A stretch of DNA of 64,000 nt from Noviherbaspirillum aerium (GCF_008929045.1 NZ_VFAH01000023.1:1-64000), one strand, 5' to 3'; positions 18,063-28,460 are shown, numbered from the stretch's first letter. The notes: generated from the letters alone by a model not told the origin. Translations and numbers: made by a program.

Positions 18063-18126
18063 TAGGCATGGCAATTGCTAACCGGCGGTTATAATCCGCC
18101 ACATTATTTCAATGAAAGGAAGCGTC

Positions 18127-18678
18127 ATGAAGATTGCCAAGGATACGGTAGTGACAGTGCACTACACACTTTCAGATGCGCAAGGCAATCTGATTGAAGA
18201 GAGCCAGGAGCCGATGGTGTATCTGCACGGCGGCTACGAAAATACGCTTCCCAAGATTGAAGAGGCTCTCGATGGCAAGGATCCCGGTTATGAAACAACC
18301 ATACAGGTCGAGCCGGAAGATGCCTTCGGCGATTACGATCCCAATCTGATCAAGATCGAACCGCGCAACCGCTTGCCGGAACCGGTTGAGGTCGGCATGC
18401 AATTCGAAGGCTCCCCCGACAGTGCTGGCGGTGGCGAGGATTCGCTGATCTTCACCGTTACCGATATCGCCGAGGACAAGGTGGTGTTGGATGGAAATCA
18501 TCCATTGGCCGGCATTGCGCTCCGTTTTGCCTTGCGTGTTACGGAGGTGCGTGCCGCGACCGCAGAGGAAGTCTCGCATGGTCATGTTCACGGGCCGCAT
18601 GGTCACGGGCAAGGACACGACAATGACGACTTCGAGGGCGACGAAGGGGATCATTTCCGCAGTCATCCGCTTCACTGA
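18127..18678 (+). CDS. slyD: FKBP-type peptidyl-prolyl isomerase, SlyD-like
   Basis: This 183-residue protein has an FKBP domain split by the IF chaperone insert, as in SlyD. The opening is VTVHYTLSDAQGNLIEES, and the insert around residues 70-125 contains VEPEDAFGDYDPNL and GNHPLAGIALRF. The C-terminus is a His/Asp-rich metal-binding tail (HGHVHGPHGHGQGHDND). SlyD assists folding and delivers nickel to hydrogenase or urease. The start is the ATG at 18127, which follows AAAGGA; an ATG 5 codons earlier lacks such a site. It is divergent from roxA. Confidence 0.9.
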   Translation: MKIAKDTVVTVHYTLSDAQGNLIEESQEPMVYLHGGYENTLPKIEEALDGKDPGYETTIQVEPEDAFGDYDPNLIKIEPRNRLPEPVEVGMQFEGSPDSAGGGEDSLIFTVTDIAEDKVVLDGNHPLAGIALRFALRVTEVRAATAEEVSHGHVHGPHGHGQGHDNDDFEGDEGDHFRSHPLH

Positions 18679-18790
18679 AGCGGCCCGTATTCATCCCGAT
18701 ATTTCCTTTTGTCCGGTCCGGCGATTCATCGAATGGAATTTGCCGGACGATCAACGCCCGCAGCACCATGCACTCGTCGAATGCGTCGCC

Positions 18791-19735
18791 TCAGCGCGTT
18801 TCTGCGGATGAGACGCCTAGCGGCTTTGGCGACGCCTCGTGTACGGTGAAAACGTTGCTGTTGGACTGACTCACGGTAAGCTTTATCCAGCCCGGACTTG
18901 CGCTCAGCTCGCCAAGATTGTTCTGCCAGCGAATCGAACCCGCTGCCGGGCCGGATGACTGACTATGGATCAGCAGTACCCTGCCTGCAAACTTTCCCGA
19001 CAGGCTTTGAATGAGTTTGCGGGTTTCTGCATAACCATCACGCTTGATGGTTTGTGATGCGGGAGGCGGCAGCGGATTGCCGTCACTGAACAATACGATA
19101 TTTTCAAGACGGCGGCGTGTCGCATAGTTGAATATCCGGTTAAGCCAATCCCGGTTCGCTACAAGCCGGTCCTCGAATTCGCTGTTGCGTCCGGCATCAA
19201 GCACATAATGATTGTTGTTGCGAGGCAGGTTCAGGGTGGCGAACATGGTATTGCGGACTTCCCACCGGGTGTTCTCGGAAAAATCCCGAAACTTGGCAAT
19301 CGTCGATTGCCGTACAAGTGGAATCTTCGTATCGCCTGCGGAAAATTCATCCGTAAAGAACAGTTCGCGCAGGAAGTTCAGCTTGCTGATGGCCGTCGAC
19401 TTCCCGCTGCCATTGCGGCATTCGGCCCAGTCGCTCGCCGCCAGGGACACAATCAAGCCGTTCTTCGATTCTTCAAGCAGGGCCTTCCTGCGCTTGTACA
19501 CCGCATCCGTGCATGGTTCACTCGGCGCCTTGATGCCGCTGGCAACCACAAACGCCAGGCTGTCGGCATCGGTCATTTCGATGACATCACGCAATGCGGA
19601 CTCGTCACCGGCACTCCTGACGACATTCGAGATAACGCCGAAGCTGAAGTCCTGATCCTGATCCTGTGCCGTCGCCGATGCGCCGCTGCCGAGCAGCAGA
19701 CAAAGCAGAAGGTAATGCATTGTCCGCCCGCTCAT
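18791..19735 (-). CDS. Secreted protein of unknown function coupled to mutS
   Basis: This 314-residue product has an N-terminal signal peptide ([19 protein letters not shown], cut probably after ATA) and no membrane anchor, so it is probably periplasmic or exported. The body contains [48 protein letters not shown] and NIVLFSDGN, which is weakly reminiscent of calcineurin-like phosphoesterases, but no complete metal-binding set can be confirmed. Its ATG overlaps the mutS stop as ATGA, indicating translational coupling. Why a secreted protein should be tied to mismatch repair is unclear; it may simply use the mutS promoter. Confidence 0.68.
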   Translation of the reverse strand: MSGRTMHYLLLCLLLGSGASATAQDQDQDFSFGVISNVVRSAGDESALRDVIEMTDADSLAFVVASGIKAPSEPCTDAVYKRRKALLEESKNGLIVSLAASDWAECRNGSGKSTAISKLNFLRELFFTDEFSAGDTKIPLVRQSTIAKFRDFSENTRWEVRNTMFATLNLPRNNNHYVLDAGRNSEFEDRLVANRDWLNRIFNYATRRRLENIVLFSDGNPLPPPASQTIKRDGYAETRKLIQSLSGKFAGRVLLIHSQSSGPAAGSIRWQNNLGELSASPGWIKLTVSQSNSNVFTVHEASPKPLGVSSAETR

Positions 19736-22419
19736 TTGCCTTCGGCCAGATTCTTCAATCGGTAGAGGGCGTCAAGCGCTTCACGCGGCGACATGGCATC
19801 GGGATCGGTGGCGGCAAGCTCAGCCATCAGCGCATCGGCCGCTGCCGATTGCCGGGGCTCTTCTTCAGGCTCCTCCGGCGTTGTCATGCCCTGGGCAAAA
19901 AGATCGAACTGCGGCGTTGGCTGAATGGAGTGCGCCTCCAATGCCGCCAGGTGTTTGCGCGCAGCCTTGATGACCGATTGCGGGACGCCGGCAAGCTGCG
20001 CCACCTGTAGGCCATAGCTCTGCGACGCCGGACCTGCCTGTACCGCATGAAGGAAAACGATGCTGTCCTTGTGCTCCACCGCCGACAGGTGCACATTGGC
20101 GGCGCTCGGATAGCTGTCAGGCAGTTGGGTCAGCTCGAAGTAGTGCGTGGCAAACAGGGTGAAGCTGCGACTGGCCTCAATCAGGTGGCGCGCGATGGCC
20201 CAGGCCAGCGCAAGGCCGTCGAATGTCGATGTGCCCCGGCCCACTTCATCCATCAGTACCAGCGAGTGTTCTGTCGCATTGTTCAGGATCGCCGCCGATT
20301 CCGTCATCTCCACCATGAAGGTTGACCGGCCGCCTGCGAGATCATCGGCGGCCCCGATGCGCGTGAAGATACGGTCGATGGGGCCGATGACTGCCTGCGT
20401 CGCGGGGACGAAACTGCCGACATAGGCGAGCAGGGTGATCAGCGCGACCTGCCGCATGTAGGTGGATTTGCCGCCCATGTTGGGACCGGTGATCAGGAGC
20501 AGCTTGCGATCGCTGCCGAGTTCGCAGTCGTTGGCGATGAAGCGCTCGATCTGGTTTTCGACGACGGGGTGCCTTCCCTGCTCGATGAAAATGCGCGGCT
20601 CGGAAACAAGCTGCGGTGCGCACCAGTTATTGCGCATGGCGTGATCGGCCAGCGCCACCAGCGTGTCGAGTTGGGCAAGTGCGCGGGCAATCGATTGCAG
20701 CGTCCCGATGAACGGCGTCAGGCCGGCAAGCAGCTGCTCGTAAAGAAATTTCTCGCGCCCCAGCGCGCGTTCCTGGGCGGATAAGGCTTTGTCCTCGAAT
20801 GCCTTCAATTCCGGCGTGATGTAGCGTTCCGCGTTTTTCAACGTCTGTCGGCGGCGGTAATCGTCCGGGACTTTATCGGTTTGGCCGTGAGTGACTTCAA
20901 TGTAGAAGCCATGCACCTTGTTGTATTCGACACGCAGGTTGGCAATGCCTGTGCGTGCCCGCTCGCGCGTCTCCAGATCCACCAGGAACTGACCGGCGTT
21001 TTCGGAAAGTGCGCGTAGTTCATCCAGCTCGCTGTCGTAGCCGCGCGCAATGACGCCGCCATCGCGTACCAGGGCAGCGGGTTCGAGGGCAATGCCGCGC
21101 TCCAGCGATTCAAGACATTCCGCCGGCGTGGCGAGCGCTTCATGAATCTCTTTCAGCAGGGGCGCATCCGAATCCCGATTGCACATGGCCACATAGGCGC
21201 GAAGCGAAGGCAGCTGCTGCAGGCCGCTGCGCAAGCCCGCCAGATCGCGCGGGCGGGCAGTGAAGAGGGCAACCCGTGTCGTGATGCGCTCGATATCCGG
21301 CACCGCTGCCAGTGTCGCAGAAAGGCCGGACGAAGCATCGGCACGCATCAATGCATTGATGGCGGCATGCCGCGATCGTGCGGTGTCCTGGTCTCGCCGG
21401 GCGTGATGCAGCCAGTGGCGCAGCATCCGCGAGCCCATTGCGGTGCGGCAGTGATCCAGCAAGGAGAAGAGGGTAGGCGAGGAGGTGTCATCCTGGCCGC
21501 GAAGGGTTTCCGTGAGTTCCAGATTCCTGCGGGTAGCGGCATCGAGCCCGATGTACTCGTTCTCGGCTTCGACCGCAAGCGTGCGAACATGCTGCAGGCC
21601 CTTGCCCTGCGTGGACTGCGCATAGCGCAGGAGCGCGCCCGCCGCACCAATGGCTGCCCCCAGATTCTCGGCGCCGAAGCCGGTGAGCGTGGTGACGCCC
21701 AACTGTTCCAGCAAGGCTTTCTTCCCGCTCTCCGCATCGAAATGCCATTGCGGGACGGTAGTGGACTTGCCCGCGCCCGACGGAAGATGCATCGAACCCG
21801 TGTCATCGCCAACCAGGATTTCGGCGGGCGCAATGCGCTCCAGTTCCTGCTTGAGTCTTGCTTCGAAAGACCGCGCATCCCCTGCAAACTCCATCAGCTT
21901 CAGTGCGCCGCTGGCCATCGACAGCCATGCCAGGCCGACGGTGACCGTCTTGCGCTGGGTCTGCATGCAAAACGCCAACAGCGGCCGCTCGGATTTTTCC
22001 GGCAGAAGATCCGAATCGGTCAGCGTGCCCGGGGTGATGACGCGCACGACCTTCCGCTCCACCGGGCCCTTGCTGGTTGCTGGATCTCCGATCTGCTCGC
22101 AGATCGCAACCGACTCGCCGAGCTTGATCAGCTTGGCGAGGTACTGTTCCATTGAATGGAATGGTACGCCGGCCATCTTGACGGGGTTGCCGTTGGACGA
22201 TCCGCGCTGGGTGAGAGTGATGCCCAGCATGCGTGCGGATCTTTCCGCATCGTCGAAAAACAGCTCGTAGAAATCGCCCATGCGGTAGAACACGAGCGTG
22301 TCCGGATATTCAGACTTGATGCGCAGGTACTGCTGCATCATCGGCGTGTGCTTTTCAAGCATGTCGTTGGTACGGGCGGGTGATCCGGTGTCTGCGGCGG
22401 AAGCAGAAACAAAAGCCAT
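19732..22419 (-). CDS. mutS: DNA mismatch repair protein MutS
   Basis: MutS recognises base mismatches and small loops and recruits MutL. The 895-residue product has the mismatch-binding Phe-x-Glu motif at about F50-E52 (MGDFYELFF), connector, lever and clamp domains, and the ATPase with Walker [14 protein letters not shown] (about residue 645) and Walker [17 protein letters not shown]. The C-terminal tail after the helix-turn-helix dimer region is acidic (EEPEEEP). Length is as expected. The gene is followed by an overlapping secreted-protein gene. Bases 22420-22580 upstream hold no gene and presumably its promoter. Confidence 0.97.
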   Translation of the reverse strand: MAFVSASAADTGSPARTNDMLEKHTPMMQQYLRIKSEYPDTLVFYRMGDFYELFFDDAERSARMLGITLTQRGSSNGNPVKMAGVPFHSMEQYLAKLIKLGESVAICEQIGDPATSKGPVERKVVRVITPGTLTDSDLLPEKSERPLLAFCMQTQRKTVTVGLAWLSMASGALKLMEFAGDARSFEARLKQELERIAPAEILVGDDTGSMHLPSGAGKSTTVPQWHFDAESGKKALLEQLGVTTLTGFGAENLGAAIGAAGALLRYAQSTQGKGLQHVRTLAVEAENEYIGLDAATRRNLELTETLRGQDDTSSPTLFSLLDHCRTAMGSRMLRHWLHHARRDQDTARSRHAAINALMRADASSGLSATLAAVPDIERITTRVALFTARPRDLAGLRSGLQQLPSLRAYVAMCNRDSDAPLLKEIHEALATPAECLESLERGIALEPAALVRDGGVIARGYDSELDELRALSENAGQFLVDLETRERARTGIANLRVEYNKVHGFYIEVTHGQTDKVPDDYRRRQTLKNAERYITPELKAFEDKALSAQERALGREKFLYEQLLAGLTPFIGTLQSIARALAQLDTLVALADHAMRNNWCAPQLVSEPRIFIEQGRHPVVENQIERFIANDCELGSDRKLLLITGPNMGGKSTYMRQVALITLLAYVGSFVPATQAVIGPIDRIFTRIGAADDLAGGRSTFMVEMTESAAILNNATEHSLVLMDEVGRGTSTFDGLALAWAIARHLIEASRSFTLFATHYFELTQLPDSYPSAANVHLSAVEHKDSIVFLHAVQAGPASQSYGLQVAQLAGVPQSVIKAARKHLAALEAHSIQPTPQFDLFAQGMTTPEEPEEEPRQSAAADALMAELAATDPDAMSPREALDALYRLKNLAEGK

Positions 22420-22580
22420 TCCAGTCTTTCTTTTCAGGCTAACAATAGTCCGCCATTTTAATGCCGGGAGCGGGCTTGAATCAAAGGACCTGCAATCCAG
22501 GCATTCTGTCAGGAGTCAGAAGCAAACATGGATTGCGGTCAGGCATTCCCGTTTGCGAGGAAGGCACGACCCGCCGCGGC

Positions 22581-23975
22581 TCAGCGTCCCCTGCCGGCGT
22601 TGCGATGCGGCGCCGGCGTTTTTGCTGCCGGCGGTTTTCCGGCGGGACGTTTCGCTGACGAGGTTGTTACCGGCAATGGTCCAGCCTTGGCCTGGCTCTT
22701 GTGTTGCACTTTCGGTGCGGCAGGTTGCGGTGATGAATGCTGGCGTTCCTGCTTGCCCGCGGGACTGCCCTGGCGCCTGCCGTTGCGGCTCGGTGGCGTA
22801 TTGCTGCGCAGCTGAATCGGTTGCGGGCGCGCGGTCGGGTCAGGTTCGAAACCGGGGATGACTTCTTGCGGCAGTGTGCGCTTGATCAGCTTTTCGATGC
22901 CCTTGAGCATGTCATGCTCATCCACGCACACCAGCGACACCGCCTCGCCGGTTGCGCCGGCCCGGCCGGTGCGGCCGATTCGATGCACATAGTCTTCCGG
23001 CACATTCGGCAGGTCATAGTTGACGACATGCGGCAACTGATCGATATCGATGCCGCGGGCCGCGATATCGGTGGCGACCAGCACTTGCAGGCTTCCCTCC
23101 TTGAATTCGCTCAGCGCGCGCGTACGGGCCGACTGGCTCTTGTTGCCATGGATCGCCATCGCTGTTATACCGTCCTTGCCGAGTTGTTCGACAAGCTTGT
23201 TCGCGCCATGCTTGGTGCGCGTAAACACCAGCACCTGCGTCCAGCTCTGGGACTTGATCAAATGCGCCAGCATCGGATGCTTGCGGTTGCGGTCCACCGG
23301 ATGGATTTTCTGGTTGATGACTTCCACCGTTGAATTGCGCCGGGCCACTTCGATCATGGCCGGAGAATTCAAAAGGCTGTCAGCCAATGCCTTGATCTCG
23401 TCCGAAAAGGTCGCCGAGAACAGCAGGTTCTGGCGCTGCTTCGGCAGGATTGCCAGGATGCGGCGGATGTCGCGAATGAAGCCCATGTCGAGCATCCGGT
23501 CCGCTTCGTCAAGGACCAGAATTTCGACGTGCGAAAGATTGATCGTGCCTTGCTGCAAGTGATCCAGCAAGCGTCCCGGCGTGGCGACCAGAATGTCGAC
23601 GCCGTCGGACAGCAGCTTGATCTGCGGATTGATATTGACGCCGCCGAAGATCACCGCCGATTTCAGCTTGAGGTATTTGCCATACGTACGCACGCTGTCT
23701 TCGACCTGGGCGGCGAGTTCCCGCGTCGGTGTGAGGACAAGGGCGCGTACCGGCCTTGCGCCCTTGATGCGCGGAGGAGTCGAGGACAGACGTTGCAGCA
23801 GCGGCAGCGTAAAGCCGGCCGTCTTGCCGGTGCCGGTCTGTGCGCCAGCCAGCAGATCGCCGCCGCACAGCACGGCGGGGATGGCCTGGGCCTGAATCGG
23901 TGTCGGAGCGCTATAGCCTTGTTCGGTAACGGCGCGGACGATTTCATTGGCTAGGCCAAGTTCGGAAAAAGACAT
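22581..23975 (-). CDS. rhlE: DEAD-box RNA helicase RhlE
   Basis: This is a 464-residue DEAD-box helicase. Motifs in order: Q motif ([11 protein letters not shown]... PTPIQ), AQTGTGKT (motif I), PTRELAAQ (Ia), [13 protein letters not shown] (II), SATFSDEI (III), [13 protein letters not shown] (V) and [10 protein letters not shown] (VI). The C-terminus (from about residue 380) is basic and low-complexity with many K, P, Q and A residues, typical of RNA-binding tails in RhlE. RhlE-type helicases act in ribosome assembly and RNA turnover, often at low temperature. It lies 162 nt downstream of suhB; the gap has a CATCGGG/CCCGATG hairpin (24000-24019). Confidence 0.92.
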   Translation of the reverse strand: MSFSELGLANEIVRAVTEQGYSAPTPIQAQAIPAVLCGGDLLAGAQTGTGKTAGFTLPLLQRLSSTPPRIKGARPVRALVLTPTRELAAQVEDSVRTYGKYLKLKSAVIFGGVNINPQIKLLSDGVDILVATPGRLLDHLQQGTINLSHVEILVLDEADRMLDMGFIRDIRRILAILPKQRQNLLFSATFSDEIKALADSLLNSPAMIEVARRNSTVEVINQKIHPVDRNRKHPMLAHLIKSQSWTQVLVFTRTKHGANKLVEQLGKDGITAMAIHGNKSQSARTRALSEFKEGSLQVLVATDIAARGIDIDQLPHVVNYDLPNVPEDYVHRIGRTGRAGATGEAVSLVCVDEHDMLKGIEKLIKRTLPQEVIPGFEPDPTARPQPIQLRSNTPPSRNGRRQGSPAGKQERQHSSPQPAAPKVQHKSQAKAGPLPVTTSSAKRPAGKPPAAKTPAPHRNAGRGR

Positions 23976-24137
23976 TGAAGCTCACAAAATAATGCGTCTC
24001 ATCGGGAAGGAGCCCGATGACAGGCAATCGATGGAAATGTGTCGAGCCTTGCAGGCGGATAGACTGGATTGTTCCAGTCCGCCTTCAGCGCCGGATACGG
24101 CATGCCCGGCCCGTTCACATTTGGGAGGAAGACTTAT

Positions 24138-24932
24138 TTATTTCGCGAATGGCGACAGCAGATTCACCATTTGTGCAAACACCTTCGGGCTGCCTGCGAT
24201 GACATTGCCCTTGTACAGATAGTCGGAATCGCCCGAGAAATTGCCGACGATGCCGCCGGCTTCAGTGACCAGCAGCGAACCGGCGGCCATGTCCCAGGTC
24301 TGGAGGCCCTTTTCGAAGAAGCCGTCAAGGCGTCCCGCCGCGACATAGGCCAAGTCCAGCGCTGCGGCGCCGGGGCGGCGCAGTCCCGCGCATTTTTCAG
24401 TCATGACCTTGAACATCTGCAGATACTCATCCAGGCCTGCCATGTCTCGGAAAGGGAAGCCGGTGCCGATCAGGGCGTCGGCCATCTTGTCGCGGCGGGC
24501 GACGCGAATGCGTTTCTCGTTCAGGTAGGCGCCGGCACCCTTGGTCGCGGTAAACAAATCGTTCCTGGTCGGATCGTAGATGACGGCTTGGGTAATCTGT
24601 CCGCGTTGCTGCAGGGCGATGGAGACGCAGTACTGCGGGAAGCCGTGAATGAAATTGGTCGTGCCGTCGAGAGGATCGATGATCCAGACATTCTCGTTTT
24701 CGTCGTGGAGATTGGTTGATGCACCGGATTCTTCGGCAAGAATCGCGTGATCGGGATATGCTGTTTTCAGAACTTCAATGATCGCCTGCTCGGCAGCCTG
24801 GTCCACTTCGGTTACGAAGTCGTTGTGTCTCTTCTCCGTGACCTTGATCCGATCGAGATCGAAAGTTGCGCGATTGATAATCGAGGCGGCGCGACGGGCG
24901 GCCTTGACCGCCGTATTGAGCATGGGATGCAT
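24138..24932 (-). CDS. suhB: Inositol monophosphatase family protein SuhB
   Basis: This is a 264-residue Mg-dependent phosphatase of the inositol monophosphatase family. Motifs: HAILAEESG (metal Glu), [19 protein letters not shown] (metal Asp and active-site Thr) and [18 protein letters not shown] (WD motif). In E. coli SuhB also joins the rRNA antitermination complex with Nus factors. It is divergent from trmJ; suhB-trmJ adjacency is common in Burkholderiales. Confidence 0.93.
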   Translation of the reverse strand: MHPMLNTAVKAARRAASIINRATFDLDRIKVTEKRHNDFVTEVDQAAEQAIIEVLKTAYPDHAILAEESGASTNLHDENENVWIIDPLDGTTNFIHGFPQYCVSIALQQRGQITQAVIYDPTRNDLFTATKGAGAYLNEKRIRVARRDKMADALIGTGFPFRDMAGLDEYLQMFKVMTEKCAGLRRPGAAALDLAYVAAGRLDGFFEKGLQTWDMAAGSLLVTEAGGIVGNFSGDSDYLYKGNVIAGSPKVFAQMVNLLSPFAK

Positions 24933-25056
24933 AGGGGTTCCGTTAAAATTGCGGCTCCGTCGCTACCGCGTTCGGACCCGCATCAATAAGATTAATGAGC
25001 AATGCGGCATCGGAGACATGACTATGGCTTTGTGCCGCGCAATCCCGCTATTTTAA

Positions 25057-25815
25057 ATGAACCAGCCACAAACCAATACTTCTCTTTTTTCTCGCCTTCG
25101 TTTCGTGCTTGTCGAAACTAGCCATCCCGGCAATATCGGCGCCGTCGCGCGTGCGATGAAAACAATGGGATTCTCCGAATTGGTGCTTGTGAATCCGAGG
25201 TTCTCCGATGCGACTACCCAGGAAGAAGCACTTGCCTTTGCCAGCGGGGCACAGGATGTACTGGAGAAGGCGCGCGTTGTCGGCTCCTTCGAGGAAGCCA
25301 TGAACGGATGCAACTTCGCCGCTGCACTGACCGCGCGCCTGCGGGAGTTTTCTCCGCCGGTTGCGACACCGAGATCGCTTGCGGCAAGCCTAGCTGCCGA
25401 TCCTCTGTTGAATGCGGCGCTGATCTTCGGCAGTGAACGTTATGGTCTGCCGAATGACATTATCGAGCGATGCAACGTACTGATTAATATCCCGGCCAAT
25501 CCTGTTTATTCTTCACTGAACCTTGCGCAAGCCGTGCAGATATTGGCTTATGAGGCAAGATTGGCACAGGATGGCGACGGAATTGGCGCCTCTGTCATCG
25601 GATTTCAAGGGGAGGCGGCGAGTGTCGCTCAGATAGATGGCATGTATGCCCATCTTGAAGAAGCCTTGGTGGCAGTGGATTTCCTGGATCCGGGTAATCC
25701 GAAGAAGCTCATGCCGAGGCTGCGGCGATTGTTCTCACGGACTCAGCTTGAAACCGAAGAAGTTAACATCCTGCGAGGAATTGCCCGGCAAATACTGGCA
25801 AAGACAAGGCGGTGA
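25057..25815 (+). CDS. trmJ: tRNA (cytidine/uridine-32-2'-O)-methyltransferase TrmJ
   Basis: This 252-residue SPOUT methyltransferase modifies position 32 of some tRNAs. The trefoil-knot motifs are visible: VLVETSHPGNIGAVARAMKTMG (N-terminal), ALIFGSERYGLPND (motif 2) and NPVYSSLNLAQAVQIL (motif 3). A C-terminal helical extension of about 90 residues (RLRRLFSRTQLETEEVNILRG) is as in E. coli TrmJ. The ATG has no good ribosome site. A 28-bp perfect inverted repeat begins 4 nt after the stop. Confidence 0.93.
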   Translation: MNQPQTNTSLFSRLRFVLVETSHPGNIGAVARAMKTMGFSELVLVNPRFSDATTQEEALAFASGAQDVLEKARVVGSFEEAMNGCNFAAALTARLREFSPPVATPRSLAASLAADPLLNAALIFGSERYGLPNDIIERCNVLINIPANPVYSSLNLAQAVQILAYEARLAQDGDGIGASVIGFQGEAASVAQIDGMYAHLEEALVAVDFLDPGNPKKLMPRLRRLFSRTQLETEEVNILRGIARQILAKTRR

Positions 25816-25818
25816 AAA

Positions 25819-25879
25819 GACAAGGCGTCAAGACGAAGGGAAACGCCGAATGCGTTTCCCTTCGTCTTGACGCCTTGTC
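25819..25879. repeat. Perfect 28-bp inverted repeat with 5-nt loop between trmJ and lexA
   Basis: The arms at 25819-25846 and 25852-25879 are exact reverse complements (start GACAAGGCGTC, end GGGAAACGC), with loop CGAAT. They fill most of the gap between two convergent genes. On the lexA strand the hairpin is followed by TTTT, so it can act as the lexA terminator; on the trmJ strand no T run follows. The arm's first bases also repeat the end of trmJ (AAGACAAGGCG at 25801 and 25817). Confidence 0.95.
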
Positions 25880-25889
25880 GCTTGCCCAG

Positions 25890-26552
25890 TCAGTGCCAGG
25901 AACGCAGCAAGCCAACCGCCAAGCCTTCAAGGGCGAAGCTCTCGTCGCCTGAGTCAACACGTATCGGTTCAAAGTCCGGATTTTCGGGCAGAAGCTCGAT
26001 CAATGCACCGGTTTTCTTGTAACGTTTGACAGTTACCTCATCACCCAGGCGTGCCACGACGATCTGGCCGTTTTTCGCTGTATCCGATCTCTTTACCGCA
26101 AGCAAGTCGCCATCGAGAATGCCTATGTCACGCATGGACAGCCCCCTGACCTTGAGCAGATAGTCGGGTTTTGCTGAAAACAGAGAGGGATCGACACGGT
26201 AGTTGGCTTCGACATGCTCATTGGCAAGAATCGGCGAGCCGGCGGCGACGCGCCCAATCAGCGGCAGGTTCAGTTGCATCAGGGATGGGTGGAGCAAGGA
26301 CAATTGGTGGCCGCCAAAGCGGACGCTCCCCTTGCCGTTCATGTCGAGCAGACGGATGCCGCGGGATGTGCCTGGTGAAATTTCGATGGCGCCTTTGCGG
26401 GCGAGCGCCTGCAAATGCTCTTCTGCGGCGTTGGCCGACTTGAAGCCGAGTTCACTGGCGATTTCCGCGCGGGTAGGAGGGAAGCCGGTATTTTCGATTG
26501 CTTCCCTGATAAGGTTCAGGATTTGCTCCTGACGTGCTGTGAGTTTGAGCAT
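25890..26552 (-). CDS. lexA: SOS repressor LexA
   Basis: LexA represses DNA-damage genes and self-cleaves when stimulated by RecA filaments. The 220-residue product starts at [12 protein letters not shown], with an N-terminal winged helix ([22 protein letters not shown]), the cleavage site Ala104-Gly105 (RVAAGSPI), nucleophile Ser139 (RGLSM) and general base Lys176 (EVTVKRYKK). An ATG 9 codons upstream is not needed. A perfect SOS box lies 62 bp upstream, so it is autoregulated. Confidence 0.98.
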   Translation of the reverse strand: MLKLTARQEQILNLIREAIENTGFPPTRAEIASELGFKSANAAEEHLQALARKGAIEISPGTSRGIRLLDMNGKGSVRFGGHQLSLLHPSLMQLNLPLIGRVAAGSPILANEHVEANYRVDPSLFSAKPDYLLKVRGLSMRDIGILDGDLLAVKRSDTAKNGQIVVARLGDEVTVKRYKKTGALIELLPENPDFEPIRVDSGDESFALEGLAVGLLRSWH

Positions 26553-26613
26553 GGTTATGGTCCAGGGAAATGGACGCATCTCGCGAGAGAAGAGCGCTGT
26601 TGATATAGACAGC

Positions 26614-26629
26614 CTGTATTTTTATACAG
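26614..26629. promoter_or_regulatory. SOS box (LexA operator) of lexA
   Basis: CTGTATTTTTATACAG matches the CTG-N10-CAG LexA consensus, with an AT-rich centre. It is placed 62 bp before the lexA start codon, where it would cover the promoter. Confidence 0.94.
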
Positions 26630-26705
26630 CTTTTGTCCGTTTGCAAGCGGCTTTTATGGTTTGGTGGCTGGAAATCAGCTTGTTTGCGATAAGTGTCTGA
26701 AAGTA

Positions 26706-26734
26706 TTGAGCTTTGGTCTGTAATAGGTTATCAT
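26706..26734 (+). promoter_or_regulatory. Promoter of the rpsF-priB-rpsR-rplI operon
   Basis: TTGAGC (26706) and TATCAT (26729) have a 17-nt spacer. The predicted start is near 26741, giving a leader of about 70 nt with a stable hairpin. Confidence 0.65.
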
Positions 26735-26751
26735 AGCGGGCTTTTCCTCTT

Positions 26752-26779
26752 CCCACACCCGTCTTGACGCCGGGGTGGG
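26752..26779 (+). promoter_or_regulatory. Leader hairpin of the S6 operon, candidate S6:S18 binding site
   Basis: CCCAC-A-CCCG pairs with CGGG-GTGGG around a 9-nt loop (26762-26770), leaving one bulged A. In many bacteria an S6:S18 complex binds a structured rpsF leader to repress its own operon. Location and compact shape fit, but the specific conserved bulge could not be verified by eye. Confidence 0.4.
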
Positions 26780-26810
26780 CGATTGTTTAATCCGTCCACA
26801 AGGAGATTAC

Positions 26811-27179
26811 ATGCGTCATTATGAAATCGTTTTTATCGTCCATCCGGATCAGAGCGAGCAAGTGCCCGCAATGATCGAGCGCTACAAAGGTATCGTGACT
26901 GCCCGCAACGGCAAGGTGCACCGCGTTGAAGACTGGGGCCGCCGCCAGATGGCTTACATGATCGAGAAACTGGCCAAGGCACATTACGTCTGCATGAACA
27001 TCGAGTGCGATGGCGAGACACTGGCCGAAATCGAAACCAGCTTCAAGTTCAACGACGCCGTTCTGCGCCATCTGACCGTCAAGATGAAGAAGGCCGAGAC
27101 GTCCCCGTCGCCGATGATGAAGGCCGTGCAGAAGGAAGATGCTGCCAAGAGCCAGCGTTCCGAGGCAGCTGCTGCGTAA
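26811..27179 (+). CDS. rpsF: 30S ribosomal protein S6
   Basis: S6 binds S18 and 16S rRNA on the platform of the small subunit. The 122-residue product starts [14 protein letters not shown] and contains [14 protein letters not shown] and the conserved [11 protein letters not shown]. The C-terminal tail is variable and Ala-rich. The ATG at 26811 follows AAGGAG; the open frame upstream is the leader. It is the first gene of a four-gene operon with priB, rpsR and rplI. Confidence 0.97.
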   Translation: MRHYEIVFIVHPDQSEQVPAMIERYKGIVTARNGKVHRVEDWGRRQMAYMIEKLAKAHYVCMNIECDGETLAEIETSFKFNDAVLRHLTVKMKKAETSPSPMMKAVQKEDAAKSQRSEAAAA

Positions 27180-27197
27180 TTGCGTTAGCAGAGGAGT

Positions 27198-27500
27198 GTG
27201 AACCAGTTTCGTCTGATTGCCTCGATCGCCGAACGCGATGTGCTGCGTTATACCCCGGCAGGCCTGCCGATCGTTTCAGCCAAGCTGATGCACGTGTCGG
27301 AGCAGATTGAGGCAGGTATCCCTCGCCAGATTGAATTCGAGATTTTCGCTGTCGCGGCCGGAGAAATTTCGGGCCGGTTCAATCGGGCTGAATTGGGCGT
27401 CATGCTTGCGTTCACCGGATTCCTCGCGCGCAAGAACCGCAACAGCAAGAGTCTTGTTTTCCATGTGACGGACTTCGAGACCTATTCACCAGATCACTAG
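27198..27500 (+). CDS. priB: Primosomal replication protein PriB (single-strand DNA-binding)
   Basis: PriB is a small OB-fold protein that helps reload the replication fork with PriA. The 100-residue product starts at a GTG ([19 protein letters not shown]) and keeps the pattern [19 protein letters not shown]. The ribosome site AGAGGAG lies very close to the GTG. Its location between rpsF and rpsR is the classical one. Confidence 0.92.
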   Translation: MNQFRLIASIAERDVLRYTPAGLPIVSAKLMHVSEQIEAGIPRQIEFEIFAVAAGEISGRFNRAELGVMLAFTGFLARKNRNSKSLVFHVTDFETYSPDH

Positions 27501-27520
27501 ATACAGTACAGGAGCCAAAA

Positions 27521-27805
27521 ATGGCATTCGGTAAAAAATTCGACAAGAGCAAACTCAAGCAAAAGCGCCAGCAGCAGAACCCGCTGTTCAAGCGCAAGAA
27601 ATTCTGCCGCTTCACCGCCGCTGGCGTTGAGCAAGTGGATTACAAGGACGTCGACACCCTGAAGGATTTCGTTCAGGAAAACGGCAAGATCATGCCGGCG
27701 CGTCTGACTGGTACCAAGGCGCATTATCAGCGTCAGGTCGACACTGCAATCAAGCGTGCACGTTATCTGGCATTGCTGCCGTACACCGATCTGCATAACG
27801 CTTAA
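27521..27805 (+). CDS. rpsR: 30S ribosomal protein S18
   Basis: S18 pairs with S6 on the platform of the small subunit. The 94-residue product shows the S18 signature [21 protein letters not shown] and the basic stretch [30 protein letters not shown]-containing ribosome site precedes the ATG, 20 nt after priB. Confidence 0.97.
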   Translation: MAFGKKFDKSKLKQKRQQQNPLFKRKKFCRFTAAGVEQVDYKDVDTLKDFVQENGKIMPARLTGTKAHYQRQVDTAIKRARYLALLPYTDLHNA

Positions 27806-27831
27806 TTAACGACTTGGTATAGGAGAAAGAA

Positions 27832-28287
27832 ATGCAAATTATTCTGTTGGAAAAAGTCGTTAATCTTGGCGACCTCGGTGAAGTTGTAAAGGTCAAGGAC
27901 GGTTACGCACGTAACTTCCTGATCCCGCAGCGCAAGGCGCGCCGTGCCACATCGACAGCGATTGCCGAGTTCGAAGCCAAGCGTGCCGATCTCGAGAAGG
28001 CCGCAGCCGAGAAACTCGCCGCTGCTCAGGCGCAGGGCGAAAAGCTCAATGGCGCAACGGTTCAAATCTCCCAGAAAGCCGGCGTTGATGGCCGTCTGTT
28101 CGGTTCGGTGACAAATGCCGATATCGCAGCTGCGGTCACCAAGCAGGGCTTCCCGGTTGAAAAGGCGCAGATCCGCATGCCGCAGGGTCCGCTGAAAGTC
28201 GTGGGCGAGCATCCGATTTCGGTTGCACTGCACACTGACGTGGTTGTAGAGATCTCTGTTTCGGTTGTGGGCGAACAGCAGGTCTAA
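27832..28287 (+). CDS. rplI: 50S ribosomal protein L9
   Basis: L9 is an elongated protein at the base of the L1 stalk that helps reading-frame fidelity. The 151-residue product begins [19 protein letters not shown] with [10 protein letters not shown], then the long connecting helix ([20 protein letters not shown]) and the C-terminal rRNA-binding domain ([14 protein letters not shown]). It is last in the S6 operon and is followed by a clear terminator. Confidence 0.97.
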   Translation: MQIILLEKVVNLGDLGEVVKVKDGYARNFLIPQRKARRATSTAIAEFEAKRADLEKAAAEKLAAAQAQGEKLNGATVQISQKAGVDGRLFGSVTNADIAAAVTKQGFPVEKAQIRMPQGPLKVVGEHPISVALHTDVVVEISVSVVGEQQV

Positions 28288-28309
28288 GCTTTACCGCTAT
28301 CCCGTGTCT

Positions 28310-28336
28310 AAAAAGCCAGCGCAAGCTGGCTTTTTT
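28310..28336 (+). terminator. Terminator of the S6 operon
   Basis: Stem GCCAGC / GCTGGC with a GCAA tetraloop, flanked by AAAAA and TTTTTT, about 22 nt after the rplI stop. Confidence 0.92.
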
Positions 28337-28374
28337 ATTGGTGCCGTCAAATATCTTCAGTAACTCCGCTTTGC

Positions 28375-28460
28375 CAGGCGATTTCGCCCTGATTGGCCTA
28401 GGCTGAGGCGGATTGCCACTGGAACAAGGCGTAACGACGCGACATGGCTAGGCCATGCCA
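28375..28460 (+). repeat. Dispersed CTAG palindromic repeat, left-half copy
   Basis: The sequence matches the left half of the 45062 element in the same orientation: TTTCGCCCTGA, GATTGCC.CTGGAACAAGGCG, ACGACGCGACAT and GCCATGCC. The terminal CTAG is changed and the right half is missing. It lies between the rplI terminator and dnaB. The remaining bases to 28625 contain the dnaB promoter region and no gene. Confidence 0.8.
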
